Positions 1 through 6,000 of a DNA stretch of 8,302 nt are shown piece by piece. Every line of letters starts with the position of its first letter. The first letter of the stretch is position 1. Source of the DNA: Candidatus Iainarchaeum sp. (GTDB lineage Archaea; Iainarchaeota; Iainarchaeia; Iainarchaeales; JAAZKV01). The position numbers were made by a program, and so were the translations under genes. The notes beneath the pieces are model-generated. The model was not told where the DNA came from. It did no database searches and saw nothing but the letters and a program-made list of their open reading frames with translations. The stretch is from contig JAQVAR010000032.1 of assembly GCA_028690725.1 (NCBI GenBank), positions 1-8,302 on the forward strand, read 5' to 3'.

Positions 1-76
1 ATTTTATTACAAATTCATCTAATTCACTTAATTCTCTATCAAATAATATTTGATTATTTTTAAATTCAAATTCCAT
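1..76 (-). CDS. Partial protein, possible nucleotidyltransferase-fold family (5' end only)
   Basis: Reading the minus strand from the ATG at 76-74, the frame stays open to the left edge and gives 25 residues, beginning MEFEFKNNQILF and continuing with an acidic segment DRELSELDEFVIK. No ribosome site precedes the ATG, but a TATA-like TTTTTATTAA lies about 26 bases upstream, which fits a leaderless transcript. The short N-terminus resembles, from memory, archaeal proteins in which an 'ELxELDxFV' segment leads into a nucleotidyltransferase-like domain. The catalytic part lies outside the window, so the family is only a guess. That a gene starts here is better supported than what it is: the codon use matches the neighbours, and the promoter spacing is right. 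Confidence 0.5.
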   Translation of the reverse strand, partial: MEFEFKNNQILFDRELSELDEFVIK

Positions 77-96
77 ATTTACTTATTGTTTAATTG

Positions 97-106
97 TTAA
101 TAAAAA
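97..106 (-). promoter_or_regulatory. TATA-like box for the left-edge gene
   Basis: On the minus strand this reads TTTTTATTAA. Its centre is about 26 bases before the ATG at 76, the spacing expected when the transcript begins at or next to the start codon. It also lies downstream of the tRNA-Tyr poly-T tract, so the left-edge gene probably has its own promoter. This is a motif and spacing judgement only. Confidence 0.4.
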
Positions 107-132
107 GGTTTCATGGCTGTCGTACTGGTACT

Positions 133-144
133 AAAAAAAGTAAA
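133..144 (-). terminator. Poly-T termination tract after tRNA-Tyr
   Basis: Immediately after the tRNA discriminator base the minus strand reads TTTACTTTTTTT. A T-rich tract directly 3' of the gene is the usual archaeal intrinsic termination signal. No CCA is encoded between the tRNA and this tract, so CCA must be added after transcription. Confidence 0.5.
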
Positions 145-333
145 TCCCCCCTCCCAGAATTGCACCGGGGATCTCTCGGTGGCCGATTTCGTTCGGCCGG
201 TTCGACTCACACATTTGTACTATTTACAATAGCACATTAGTGTTTTTTTTTTAATCGAAAACAGCTTGCATTAGGTTTCCCTAATATTATTGAAAACTAC
301 AGCCAAGCGTTCTAGCTACTAAACTAAGGGGGG
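145..333 (-). tRNA. tRNA-Tyr (anticodon GTA) with a 116-nt intron
   Basis: Exon 1 is 333-297 (positions 1-37) and exon 2 is 180-145 (positions 38-73). The acceptor stem CCCCCCT/AGGGGGG is fully paired. C1-G72 and discriminator A73 are the archaeal tyrosine identity elements. T8, A9, D-stem GTTT/GAAC, anticodon stem CTTGG/CCGAG, anticodon loop CTGTAG+A, five-base variable loop AGATC and T-stem CCCGG/CTGGG are all present. G15-C48 and T54-A58 are kept. The intron sits at the canonical 37/38 site. Two features are odd: the D-loop AGTAGCTA has G18-C19 instead of G18-G19, and the T-loop TGCAATT has G55 instead of T55, so the normal 18-55 and 19-56 contacts cannot form in the usual way. No CCA is encoded. 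The gene assignment is firm; full function of the mature tRNA is less so. Confidence 0.9.
181..296 (-). other. Archaeal tRNA intron with bulge-helix-bulge splice motif
   Basis: The boundaries are G37|T296 and C181|A180. The expected geometry is visible. The 5' bulge is A36-G37|U. The 3' bulge is C-C|A38. The four-position central helix is C32-G183, U33.G184, G34-C185 and a U35.U186 mismatch. The outer helix UUUC (295-292) pairs with GAAA (190-187). Each three-base bulge is cut after its second base, as the splicing endonuclease requires. Inside the intron are three strong hairpins: 285-270 (ATTAGG, GAAA loop, CCTAAT), 235-217 (eight pairs including one G.U that forms only in the minus-strand RNA), and 198-181 (GGCCGA/TCGGCC). 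I saw no box C/D or H/ACA guide signature and no reading frame of note. Confidence 0.75.
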
Positions 334-342
334 ACTTTGTCC
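314..342 (-). repeat. 29-bp direct repeat, copy 1 (tRNA-Tyr 5' end plus leader)
   Basis: This stretch covers tRNA-Tyr positions 1-20 plus nine leader bases, and is identical to 452-480. The leader part forms the small palindrome GGAC-AAA-GTCC directly before the acceptor stem. The similarity continues on the leader side as a hairpin with changed but compensated bases (347-374 against 485-506). Confidence 0.9.
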
Positions 343-346
343 ATTG

Positions 347-374
347 TGAAACTTTTTTTTTGGGATAAGTTTCA
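347..374 (-). repeat. Hairpin upstream of tRNA-Tyr, copy 1
   Basis: 347-354 (TGAAACTT) pairs with 367-374 (AAGTTTCA), eight pairs around a 12-base loop. It lies just beyond the 29-bp repeat. The aligned hairpin next to copy 2 differs at two pairs, both compensated. The stem overlaps the best TATA-like candidate for the tRNA, so it may be DNA-level rather than RNA-level. Confidence 0.6.
363..372 (-). promoter_or_regulatory. Possible BRE/TATA element for tRNA-Tyr
   Basis: On the minus strand this reads AAACTTATCC, preceded by G, so it resembles a GAAA BRE followed by a weak TATA. It is about 33 bases before tRNA position 1, which would place the transcript start a few bases ahead of the mature 5' end. 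The box is a poor match to consensus. Confidence 0.3.
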
Positions 375-421
375 AACCATTATTTTTTCCCTCAAATAGT
401 TTTCTTTTTCCGCAACTTACG

Positions 422-446
422 CTTTTTCTTTTTCTAAAAGAAAAAG
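422..446. repeat. Perfect 11-bp inverted repeat between the two tRNA-leader copies
   Basis: CTTTTTCTTTT (422-432) and AAAAGAAAAAG (436-446) are perfect complements separated by TCT. On the minus strand the stem follows the orphan tRNA-like fragment, where it could stop transcription or protect an RNA 3' end. It is composed almost wholly of A and T homopolymer runs, so function is uncertain. Confidence 0.6.
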
Positions 447-451
447 GGCAG

Positions 452-480
452 AGCTACTAAACTAAGGGGGGACTTTGTCC
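452..480 (-). repeat. 29-bp direct repeat, copy 2: orphan tRNA-Tyr 5' fragment
   Basis: This is an exact copy of 314-342, starting 138 bases away. It holds the acceptor 5' strand, T8-A9 and most of the D-arm of tRNA-Tyr (471-452), plus the GGACAAAGTCC leader palindrome. Beyond 452 it diverges: the minus strand continues CTGCCC rather than into the anticodon stem, and no matching 3' half follows. It is therefore either a broken duplicate of the tRNA gene or a reused leader/5' half. I saw no complementary 3' half in the window that would make it a split tRNA. Confidence 0.8.
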
Positions 481-483
481 GTT

Positions 484-507
484 GTAAAATTCTTTTTAGG
501 ATTTTAC
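484..507 (-). repeat. Hairpin upstream of orphan tRNA fragment, copy 2
   Basis: 484-492 pairs with 499-507: seven A-T/G-C pairs, then T491.G500 and C492-G499, around a six-base loop. Aligned on copy 1, pair G348-C373 becomes A486-T505 and C352-G369 becomes T490-A501, so two double changes keep the stem. Confidence 0.6.
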
Positions 508-510
508 TGT

Positions 511-546
511 TTGGTTGTTCGTATTAAAATTTTTTGAACTCACCAA
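511..546. repeat. Interrupted inverted repeat downstream of the PAP2 gene
   Basis: TTGGT (511-515) pairs with ACCAA (542-546), and GTTC (517-520) pairs with GAAC (536-539), with a 1-by-2 internal loop and a 15-base AT loop. It begins 27 bases past the PAP2 stop on the minus strand, so it may form at the 3' end of that transcript. No T run follows it closely. Confidence 0.4.
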
Positions 547-572
547 CAATTAATTTGACATTAAGAGTATTT

Positions 573-1424
573 TTAAAGTTTAGTTTTTAATTTGAGTTCT
601 ATTTTGTTAATGATTATTGGCCAAATCCATGTAATAAATATTCCTCCTATTAGGAATAATATTCCGCTTATTATTATGTTTGTTTTTGTTGCTGTGTCTC
701 CTATTATTATTAATATTATTATTCCTACTATTGAATAAATTATTTTATTTTTTATTTTTGTTTTAACAATCATTTTATTATGTAGAAGATATCCTATGAA
801 ATATCCTATTAGCATTATTGCTAAAAATAGTTTGTTTGGTATTGTAAGAATTATTATTGTTGTTAATAATAATAAGAATGGAATGACCTTTTTTCTATTT
901 TCTTTTAATTTTAATCTAATTTTTTCTAATTTGTTTTCGTATCTCAAAATTATTTTTCCAATGCAATAACCTAATAATATTCCAAATAAAATATCACTCA
1001 AATAATGTACTCCTAAATACAATCTAGATATTCCATTTATTAAAATTATTATTATTAAAATAATTTTTTCTTTTCTTTTCATTTTTTTTTCAAAAAAAGA
1101 GTATATTGTTGTTAATATTGATGCGTGTCCTGATGGAAAAGCTTTTTCTGTTGTAAATTCTTCTAATATTGGAATATCTGGTCTTGGTCGCATAATAGTA
1201 TATTTTAATATTCCTAGTATTATTGCGTTGAAAAAAATTATTGTTGCTATTTTCATTGATATTTCTTCTTTTTCCCACCAAAAAAATACTGCTGATATTA
1301 TAATCCAAAAAAAAGGGTCTCCCAACATTGTTATTATTATAAATAACATTGTTATTATTGGTGTTGAAAAATTTTGTAAGAACAAATTTATTGTTAATTC
1401 TCCTACAAACAATTCTCCAATCAT
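573..1424 (-). CDS. PAP2-family membrane phosphatase
   Basis: This 283-residue integral membrane protein is predicted to remove phosphate from lipid phosphates or polyprenyl diphosphates at the membrane surface. All three PAP2 (type 2 phosphatidic acid phosphatase) motifs are intact: KYTIMRPRP at residues 74-82, PSGH at 97-100 with the catalytic histidine H100, and SRLYLGVHYLSD at 133-144 with the nucleophile H140 and its partner D144. Hydrophobic helices surround the motifs. After a basic linker (about 160-180) there are roughly 100 further residues with about three or four membrane segments, an extension beyond the minimal domain. The ATG has no clear ribosome site. A TATAAAAA sequence over the stop codon of the upstream gene is 26 bases away, suggesting a leaderless transcript. 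The substrate cannot be told; undecaprenyl-type carrier recycling or archaeal lipid metabolism are both possible. Confidence 0.9.
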   Translation of the reverse strand: MIGELFVGELTINLFLQNFSTPIITMLFIIITMLGDPFFWIIISAVFFWWEKEEISMKIATIIFFNAIILGILKYTIMRPRPDIPILEEFTTEKAFPSGHASILTTIYSFFEKKMKRKEKIILIIIILINGISRLYLGVHYLSDILFGILLGYCIGKIILRYENKLEKIRLKLKENRKKVIPFLLLLTTIIILTIPNKLFLAIMLIGYFIGYLLHNKMIVKTKIKNKIIYSIVGIIILIIIGDTATKTNIIISGILFLIGGIFITWIWPIIINKIELKLKTKL

Positions 1425-1445
1425 TATTTACCACTATTAACCAAA

Positions 1446-1455
1446 CTTTTTATAC
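1446..1455 (-). promoter_or_regulatory. TATA-like box over the stop codon of the 1450-1884 gene
   Basis: The minus strand reads GTATAAAAAG, with the TAA stop of the upstream gene (1452-1450) inside it. Its centre is 26 bases before the PAP2 ATG, the usual TATA-to-start distance for a leaderless archaeal mRNA. Read-through from the upstream gene is also possible, as the genes are only 25 bases apart. Confidence 0.4.
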
Positions 1456-1884
1456 TTTTTTTTTCATTAGTCTTTTCATTCCAGGTATTTCTACTTCTGA
1501 ATAATCTACTATTATTTCACATTTTTGTAATGCTTTTCTCATTGCATATGCTTTACAAAAACCTTGTAATTCTTTTTGCTCGTTTTTTTGTAAGGAATCA
1601 ATTTTTGTTATTTCGTTTATAACAGAATTAACTTTTCTTGAACTAACTTCTTCTATTGCTTTTCCAACATCTTTTTTTCCTAATTCTATTTCTTCTATTG
1701 CTTTGTCAATTTTTTCCAAATCAACTATTTTTTTTAAATTTTGTTCAATTTTGTTGTCAGTACTTCTCATCATTCCTGCTAAAAATTCCATTATTGTTTT
1801 TGGATCAGTTTTTTCTGTAATCGTAATTTTTTTTATTGCCTTCCAATCATCATAATTTGCAACTAATTGTATTTGTCCTTCCAT
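1450..1884 (-). CDS. Uncharacterised 144-residue archaeal protein, possibly DUF2666-like
   Basis: This is a soluble, highly charged protein with no signal peptide or membrane segment. It opens with a short beta-like stretch (IQLVANYDDWKAIKKITI, about residues 5-22), then is mainly helical. A Lys/Glu-rich region at about 50-105 could form paired helices. It ends in a basic tail (MKRLMKKKV). Cysteines occur at about 109 and 121, too few and too far apart for an obvious metal site. The opening 'ANYDDWKAIKK' and the following 'KTDPKTIMEFLAGM' recall, from memory, the archaeal DUF2666 family of unknown function; I cannot confirm this. The start is well set: AGGTGAT lies three bases upstream of the ATG. 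It is the first gene of a minus-strand pair with PAP2, and no function is proposed. Confidence 0.8.
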   Translation of the reverse strand: MEGQIQLVANYDDWKAIKKITITEKTDPKTIMEFLAGMMRSTDNKIEQNLKKIVDLEKIDKAIEEIELGKKDVGKAIEEVSSRKVNSVINEITKIDSLQKNEQKELQGFCKAYAMRKALQKCEIIVDYSEVEIPGMKRLMKKKV

Positions 1885-1887
1885 AAT

Positions 1888-1893
1888 ATCACC
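1888..1893 (-). promoter_or_regulatory. Ribosome binding site GGTGAT for the 144-residue protein
   Basis: The minus strand reads GGTGAT, ATT, then ATG. GGTGAT is complementary to the 3' end of archaeal 16S rRNA. It fixes the start at 1884 and contrasts with the PAP2 and taw1 starts, which lack such a site. Confidence 0.75.
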
Positions 1894-1921
1894 TTTTTTT
1901 AAAGAAATAAAGTTTGAATAA

Positions 1922-1929
1922 TTTATAAA
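1922..1929 (-). promoter_or_regulatory. TATA box for the 144-residue protein gene
   Basis: TTTATAAA is a near-consensus archaeal TATA box, here in minus-strand context GTTTTATAAATTATTC. It would start transcription near 1900, leaving a leader of about 16 bases with the ribosome site. The element is palindromic and could also serve the plus strand, but taw1 is 84 bases further on. Confidence 0.5.
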
Positions 1930-1952
1930 ACTTGTTTTGTTGCTTTTTAGTA

Positions 1953-1992
1953 TTTTTTTTGGTTTTTATTTCTTTTTTTTGGTTTTTATTTC
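1953..1992 (+). repeat. 20-bp tandem repeat upstream of taw1
   Basis: Two perfect 20-base units (1953-1972 and 1973-1992), each eight T followed by GGTTTTTATTTC, with TTTT continuing after the second. The second unit places TTTTTATT about 26 bases before the taw1 ATG, where a TATA box for a leaderless transcript would be. The first unit offers the same box 20 bases further up. No ribosome site precedes taw1. Confidence 0.7.
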
Positions 1993-2012
1993 TTTTGTCA
2001 TAATATTTCTTT

Positions 2013-2972
2013 ATGAAATTGGATGAATTGATTGTTGATTTTAAAAAAAAGAAGTATGGTTTTTTTGAATCTTCTTCTGTTCAGATTTGTGAGTGGAACA
2101 AACAAGCAATAAGAGGAAAAGGTAATTGTTACAAACAAGATTTTTATGGTGCTGATACTCTTTCTTGTCACCAAATAACTCCTGTTACTTTTTGGTGTAA
2201 TAATTCTTGTATTTTTTGTTGGCGTCCTAACGAGTATATGGGTTCTAAGCCAAGTATGACAGTTTCTCCTGAAAAAATGATTCCTGCTTTAATAGAAGAG
2301 AGAAAAAAATTGTTAATCGGTTTTTATGGTTCTGTTAAAAAAAGTATTGTTGATTCTGCTTTAGAACAAAAACATTGGGCAATTTCTCTTTCTGGAGAGC
2401 CCACATTGTACAAAAAGTTATCAGAATTAATAACATTATTAAAAAAGAGAAAAGGAACTGAAACAGTTTTTCTTGTTAGTAATGGTCAAAATCCAAAAAA
2501 ATTGTTAGAATTGTGGAAAAAAGATTCTTTGCCAACACAATTATATATTTCAATGGTTTCTCCTGTTGAAAAAAATTATAAAAAGATTACTTTTAATGTT
2601 GAAAAAAATGGTTGGAAAAATTATTTGAGGTCATTAGCATTAATAAAATTATTACCAACAAGAACAGTTATTAGATTAACATTAATAAAAAATATTAATG
2701 ATTCTGATGAATTATTAGAAAAATTTGCTGAATTATTAGAAGTAGTTCAAAGTGATTTTGTTGAAATAAAATCATATATGTGGATTGGTATGTCAAGAGA
2801 AAGATTGAAAAAAGAAAATATGCCAGAACACGATTTAATAAAAAACTTTTCTAAAAAATTGTTAGAAAAAATGCCTTCTTATAAGTTTGAGAATGAAAAG
2901 ATAGAATCAAGAATTGTTTTATTAAAAAACAGGAATTCTAAATACAAAACCAAAATAATTAATAGAAAATAA
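2013..2972 (+). CDS. taw1: S-adenosylmethionine-dependent tRNA 4-demethylwyosine synthase
   Basis: Taw1 (TYW1) is a radical SAM enzyme that condenses N1-methylguanosine-37 of tRNA-Phe with two carbons of pyruvate to give the tricyclic 4-demethylwyosine. This 319-residue protein has the family's usual length. The second, pyruvate-binding 4Fe-4S cluster ligands are C26, C39 and C52. The lysine proposed to act on pyruvate is K41, in the 'CYKQDFYG' segment. The radical SAM cluster is C62-x3-C66-x2-C69 (FWCNNSCIFCWRP). SLSGEPTLY at 125-133 is the SAM-binding GEP-type motif. The rest follows the TIM-barrel pattern, and the C-terminus (ESRIVLL) matches the family's final strand. Nothing is missing. 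The ATG has no ribosome site, so translation is probably leaderless. The 1-methylation step (Trm5) and later wyosine enzymes are not in this window. Confidence 0.95.
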   Translation: MKLDELIVDFKKKKYGFFESSSVQICEWNKQAIRGKGNCYKQDFYGADTLSCHQITPVTFWCNNSCIFCWRPNEYMGSKPSMTVSPEKMIPALIEERKKLLIGFYGSVKKSIVDSALEQKHWAISLSGEPTLYKKLSELITLLKKRKGTETVFLVSNGQNPKKLLELWKKDSLPTQLYISMVSPVEKNYKKITFNVEKNGWKNYLRSLALIKLLPTRTVIRLTLIKNINDSDELLEKFAELLEVVQSDFVEIKSYMWIGMSRERLKKENMPEHDLIKNFSKKLLEKMPSYKFENEKIESRIVLLKNRNSKYKTKIINRK

Positions 2973-3027
2973 TTTTTAATTTCTTATTATATCAACAATA
3001 TTTCTTCTAAAGTAAGTATAATAAATG

Positions 3028-3053
3028 ACAATAAACTATTTATTATTGTTTTT
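3028..3053 (+). terminator. Possible terminator after taw1
   Basis: ACAATAA (3028-3034) and TTATTGT (3043-3049) form a seven-pair stem with an eight-base loop, followed by T's to 3053. It lies 55 bases past the taw1 stop and just before the next gene. All stem pairs but one are A-T, so it is weak. The region may equally carry the promoter of the giant gene. Confidence 0.3.
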
Positions 3054-3079
3054 AACAGTTATTTTGGATATTGATTTTT

Positions 3080-6000
3080 ATGGATGTTGAAAGTTATTAT
3101 AAAGCAAAAGAAAAAGAATATGATAATAGTCTTTTTGACAGTTTTCCTAACCGCAAAATAATTGCTTTGATTATAATAATTTTAATAATAATTTTTTTGT
3201 TTTTTTTGTTGTCTGTGCAAAATGATGAAAAATTAAAAATTTCTTTTGAAGATGAAGAAATTGCTTTTGCTGGTAGTCTAACAGTTAATGGTGAACTAGT
3301 TGAAACTTTTTCTTCTAATGGTAGAGTAATTCTCGATTCAGTTAATCCTAGTGAAAAAAAAAGAATTATTTTGGATGTTAGTAATTCTGGTAATTTAAAA
3401 TTAGATAATCCAAGAGTAGTAATAGTAAATAATAATGGTACTATTATTGCTGAAGTTCCAACAGAATATATTATAATAAATCCTGATGGAACAATTTCTT
3501 TTGACATAGATTTTTCCGAAATAGAAGATATATTAGACGATGATTTTGTTGAAGGGGAAAATTATGATTTTTATTTTCAAATAACTTTTACTTCTGATGA
3601 TGATTCTGAAGTTGTTGTAATAGAAGTTCCTTACGAAGTAATATTCCAAGAATTTTCTGGTAGTAATTGTTTACTAATTAATAAAACAAGCGTTTCTAAT
3701 CCATTAAGAAATGGTGTTCTAGAAGTTCCATTAAAATTGAAAATTGTTTGCGATTCATACCAAGATTTGAAGGCAAGTGTTAACTGGGAAACTGATGTTA
3801 CTGGTAATGTTGAAATTCTTTTTTCTAACAACAAGGGGTCTCTTCTTACTCCTGAAAAATCAATTATTTATTCTGCACCAAATGTTGGAGAATACGAGGC
3901 AACAATTTTTTATACTCCAAATTCAAGTGCAAAAGGAAAAATTTCAAAATTTTCTCTAGACCTTTCTTTTGAGGATTCTGAAGAACAAATACTTTTTTTT
4001 GTTCCGAATGAAAACTTAGAACAATGCATTAATGTTGAATTAGTTGATTCTGTAATAGAAAATGAAAATGATAATGCTACAATAATAATTGATTCTAGTA
4101 AATGTTCTTCTCAAAAAATAAATATTTTTTTGTGTAAAGATGATTCTACTTGTTCTAATGGTTCAGAAGGCAGTATTAATCTTAGTAATAGTGTTTTTTC
4201 ATTAACTCCTAATTCTCCAATAAAAACAATAAATATTACAAGAAATAATATTCCTGGTTTGTATGGTGTTAGTGTTCACGCATCCATATCTGGAACAAAT
4301 AAAGTTTTTGTTGATGAAAAAGAAATTTTTGTAAAACCAACTGACGAACTAGTTTTTCCAAAAGAATTTTCTGTCTCATTAATTGGTGGAAAAGATTCTA
4401 TTAGGATTAGAAATACTTCTCTTACAGAAGATGTTAATATTGATACTAGTGTTTGTACTCTTTACAGAAATTCTTTTGGTTCTGATCCTAGTCAAGGACT
4501 ACCAATATTAGGTGCATTTTCTAATTCAGAAGAATGGATTAATGATTTATTATATAATTCAGAAAAATATTCTGGCAGAGGATTTTATCAAAATGCTTTT
4601 TACACAACATTACCATTTATTTCCCAAGTAAGAACAACTGCTTATTATACTGCTGTTCAAGAAAATGCAAAAATAAAACAAGCTTATCTTTCAGGTAAAG
4701 AATTAGTTGACCCAGCAACTGATTTAGTAACAACTTCTAATAATGCATTAGATGCTGTTAATGATCTTCAAGATGAATTATCTGGTGTTAACCAAAATGC
4801 TGATGCACAACTAGCAAGTCAAATCGCATCATTAGTAACCTCATTGTATTCGTTATATTCTGATTTTTTGGTTTTAAAAACAAGTGTTGAAACAGCTAAT
4901 ACTTCTGTTCAAAGTCTTCCTACTACTTGTCCTGCTTCTGCTGCTAGTGTTGCGCTTGCAAAATCAAAAATGACAACTGCAACAACAAATTCTACTCTCC
5001 TTTATTCTGAAACTTTACAAATATTGAATACTGCAAAAGACTTGTATACTTTGTACCAACAAATTGATGCTCTTGCAAACAAATCAGAATCAATTGATGC
5101 TGAGAGCGCTGTTGAAAATTCTGAAACAGTTAATGAAAAGCTAGAAGAAATAGAAGAAAAAATGGTTGATGTAATGGATTATTTGGAATTAGCATTGCAA
5201 AGTGCTGCAATAGATTCTCTTGAATCTGCTTCCCAAGGTCATTCTAATTCAAAAGATTATTTAGAATTAGCATTATTAGAAATGAAAGATATTGAATCAT
5301 TAAAAGACGATATTATTGAAGCACAATTATCCGCAATGGATGATTTGACTGTTCTAGGAGAGGATGTTGATGAAAGAACACAACTAATAATTGAGGGTGC
5401 AAAATTATTATTGGATTTAATAGAAATGACTGGTATTGCAAAAGCAAAACTAGAATTAATTAGAACTTCAGTGACAGTAGCACAAGCAGAACTAACAACT
5501 GCTTTTACAGCAGCAACAGCTAATTGTACTGCTTATACTGCTTGTTGTTCTGGTCTTGTTTCTTGTCCTGCTTGTTGTTGTACACAATGTTGTGTTGAAG
5601 CACCATTAATTTCAGCTTCTTTAGGAAAAGTAAATTCTGTTTTAGCAGAAATTAATGTTTCTTATGCTGGTTTAATGAGGGCCATTTCAGCTATAAACCT
5701 TATTTACCAATCATACCAAATGTATGAATCATTAACTGCAAGTTATTATAGTGAATTATTAACTACTCAATCTCTTTTTTCAGAATTGATTGAAGATTTG
5801 TATGATTTTGAATTACTTGTAATTAATGCTATTAGTGATTTGGAATTAGCTATTCTTGCAGCAGAAAATCTTTCAATATTAGAACAATATTCTAGTGAAG
5901 CATCTGGTTATGTTGATTCTTTTGCATTATATAATGAGTTTGGAGAATACAACAAAGAAAGATTGGTTGGTTTAATAGGTTCACTAGTAAACAATGCTTT

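Noticed and set aside
181..296. tRNA intron as a box C/D or H/ACA guide RNA
   Set aside because: No RUGAUGA/CUGA pair and no hairpin with a correctly placed ACA box could be found on the minus strand.
314..480. Two copies of a 29-bp repeat as a minimal CRISPR array
   Set aside because: Only two copies, the repeat is explained as a tRNA 5' end, the intervening sequence is 109 bases, and no cas gene is in the window.
314..480. Direct repeats as attachment sites of an integrated element
   Set aside because: The 109 bases between the repeats hold no gene, and the repeat covers the tRNA 5' end rather than the 3' half usually used by integrases.
452..480. Complete split-tRNA 5' half gene
   Set aside because: It stops matching within the D-arm, before the anticodon stem, and no 3' half lies in the window. 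A relic or leader copy is simpler.
1090..1440. Open frames overlapping the PAP2 gene in other frames on both strands
   Set aside because: They consist of Asn/Ile/Phe-rich low-complexity translation, have no ribosome site or promoter spacing, and overlap a gene with all three PAP2 motifs.
3097..3507. 136-residue open frame antisense to the giant gene
   Set aside because: It mirrors the membrane helix and Ser-rich codons of the real gene, and has no start signal. The plus-strand frame runs unbroken for over 5 kb.
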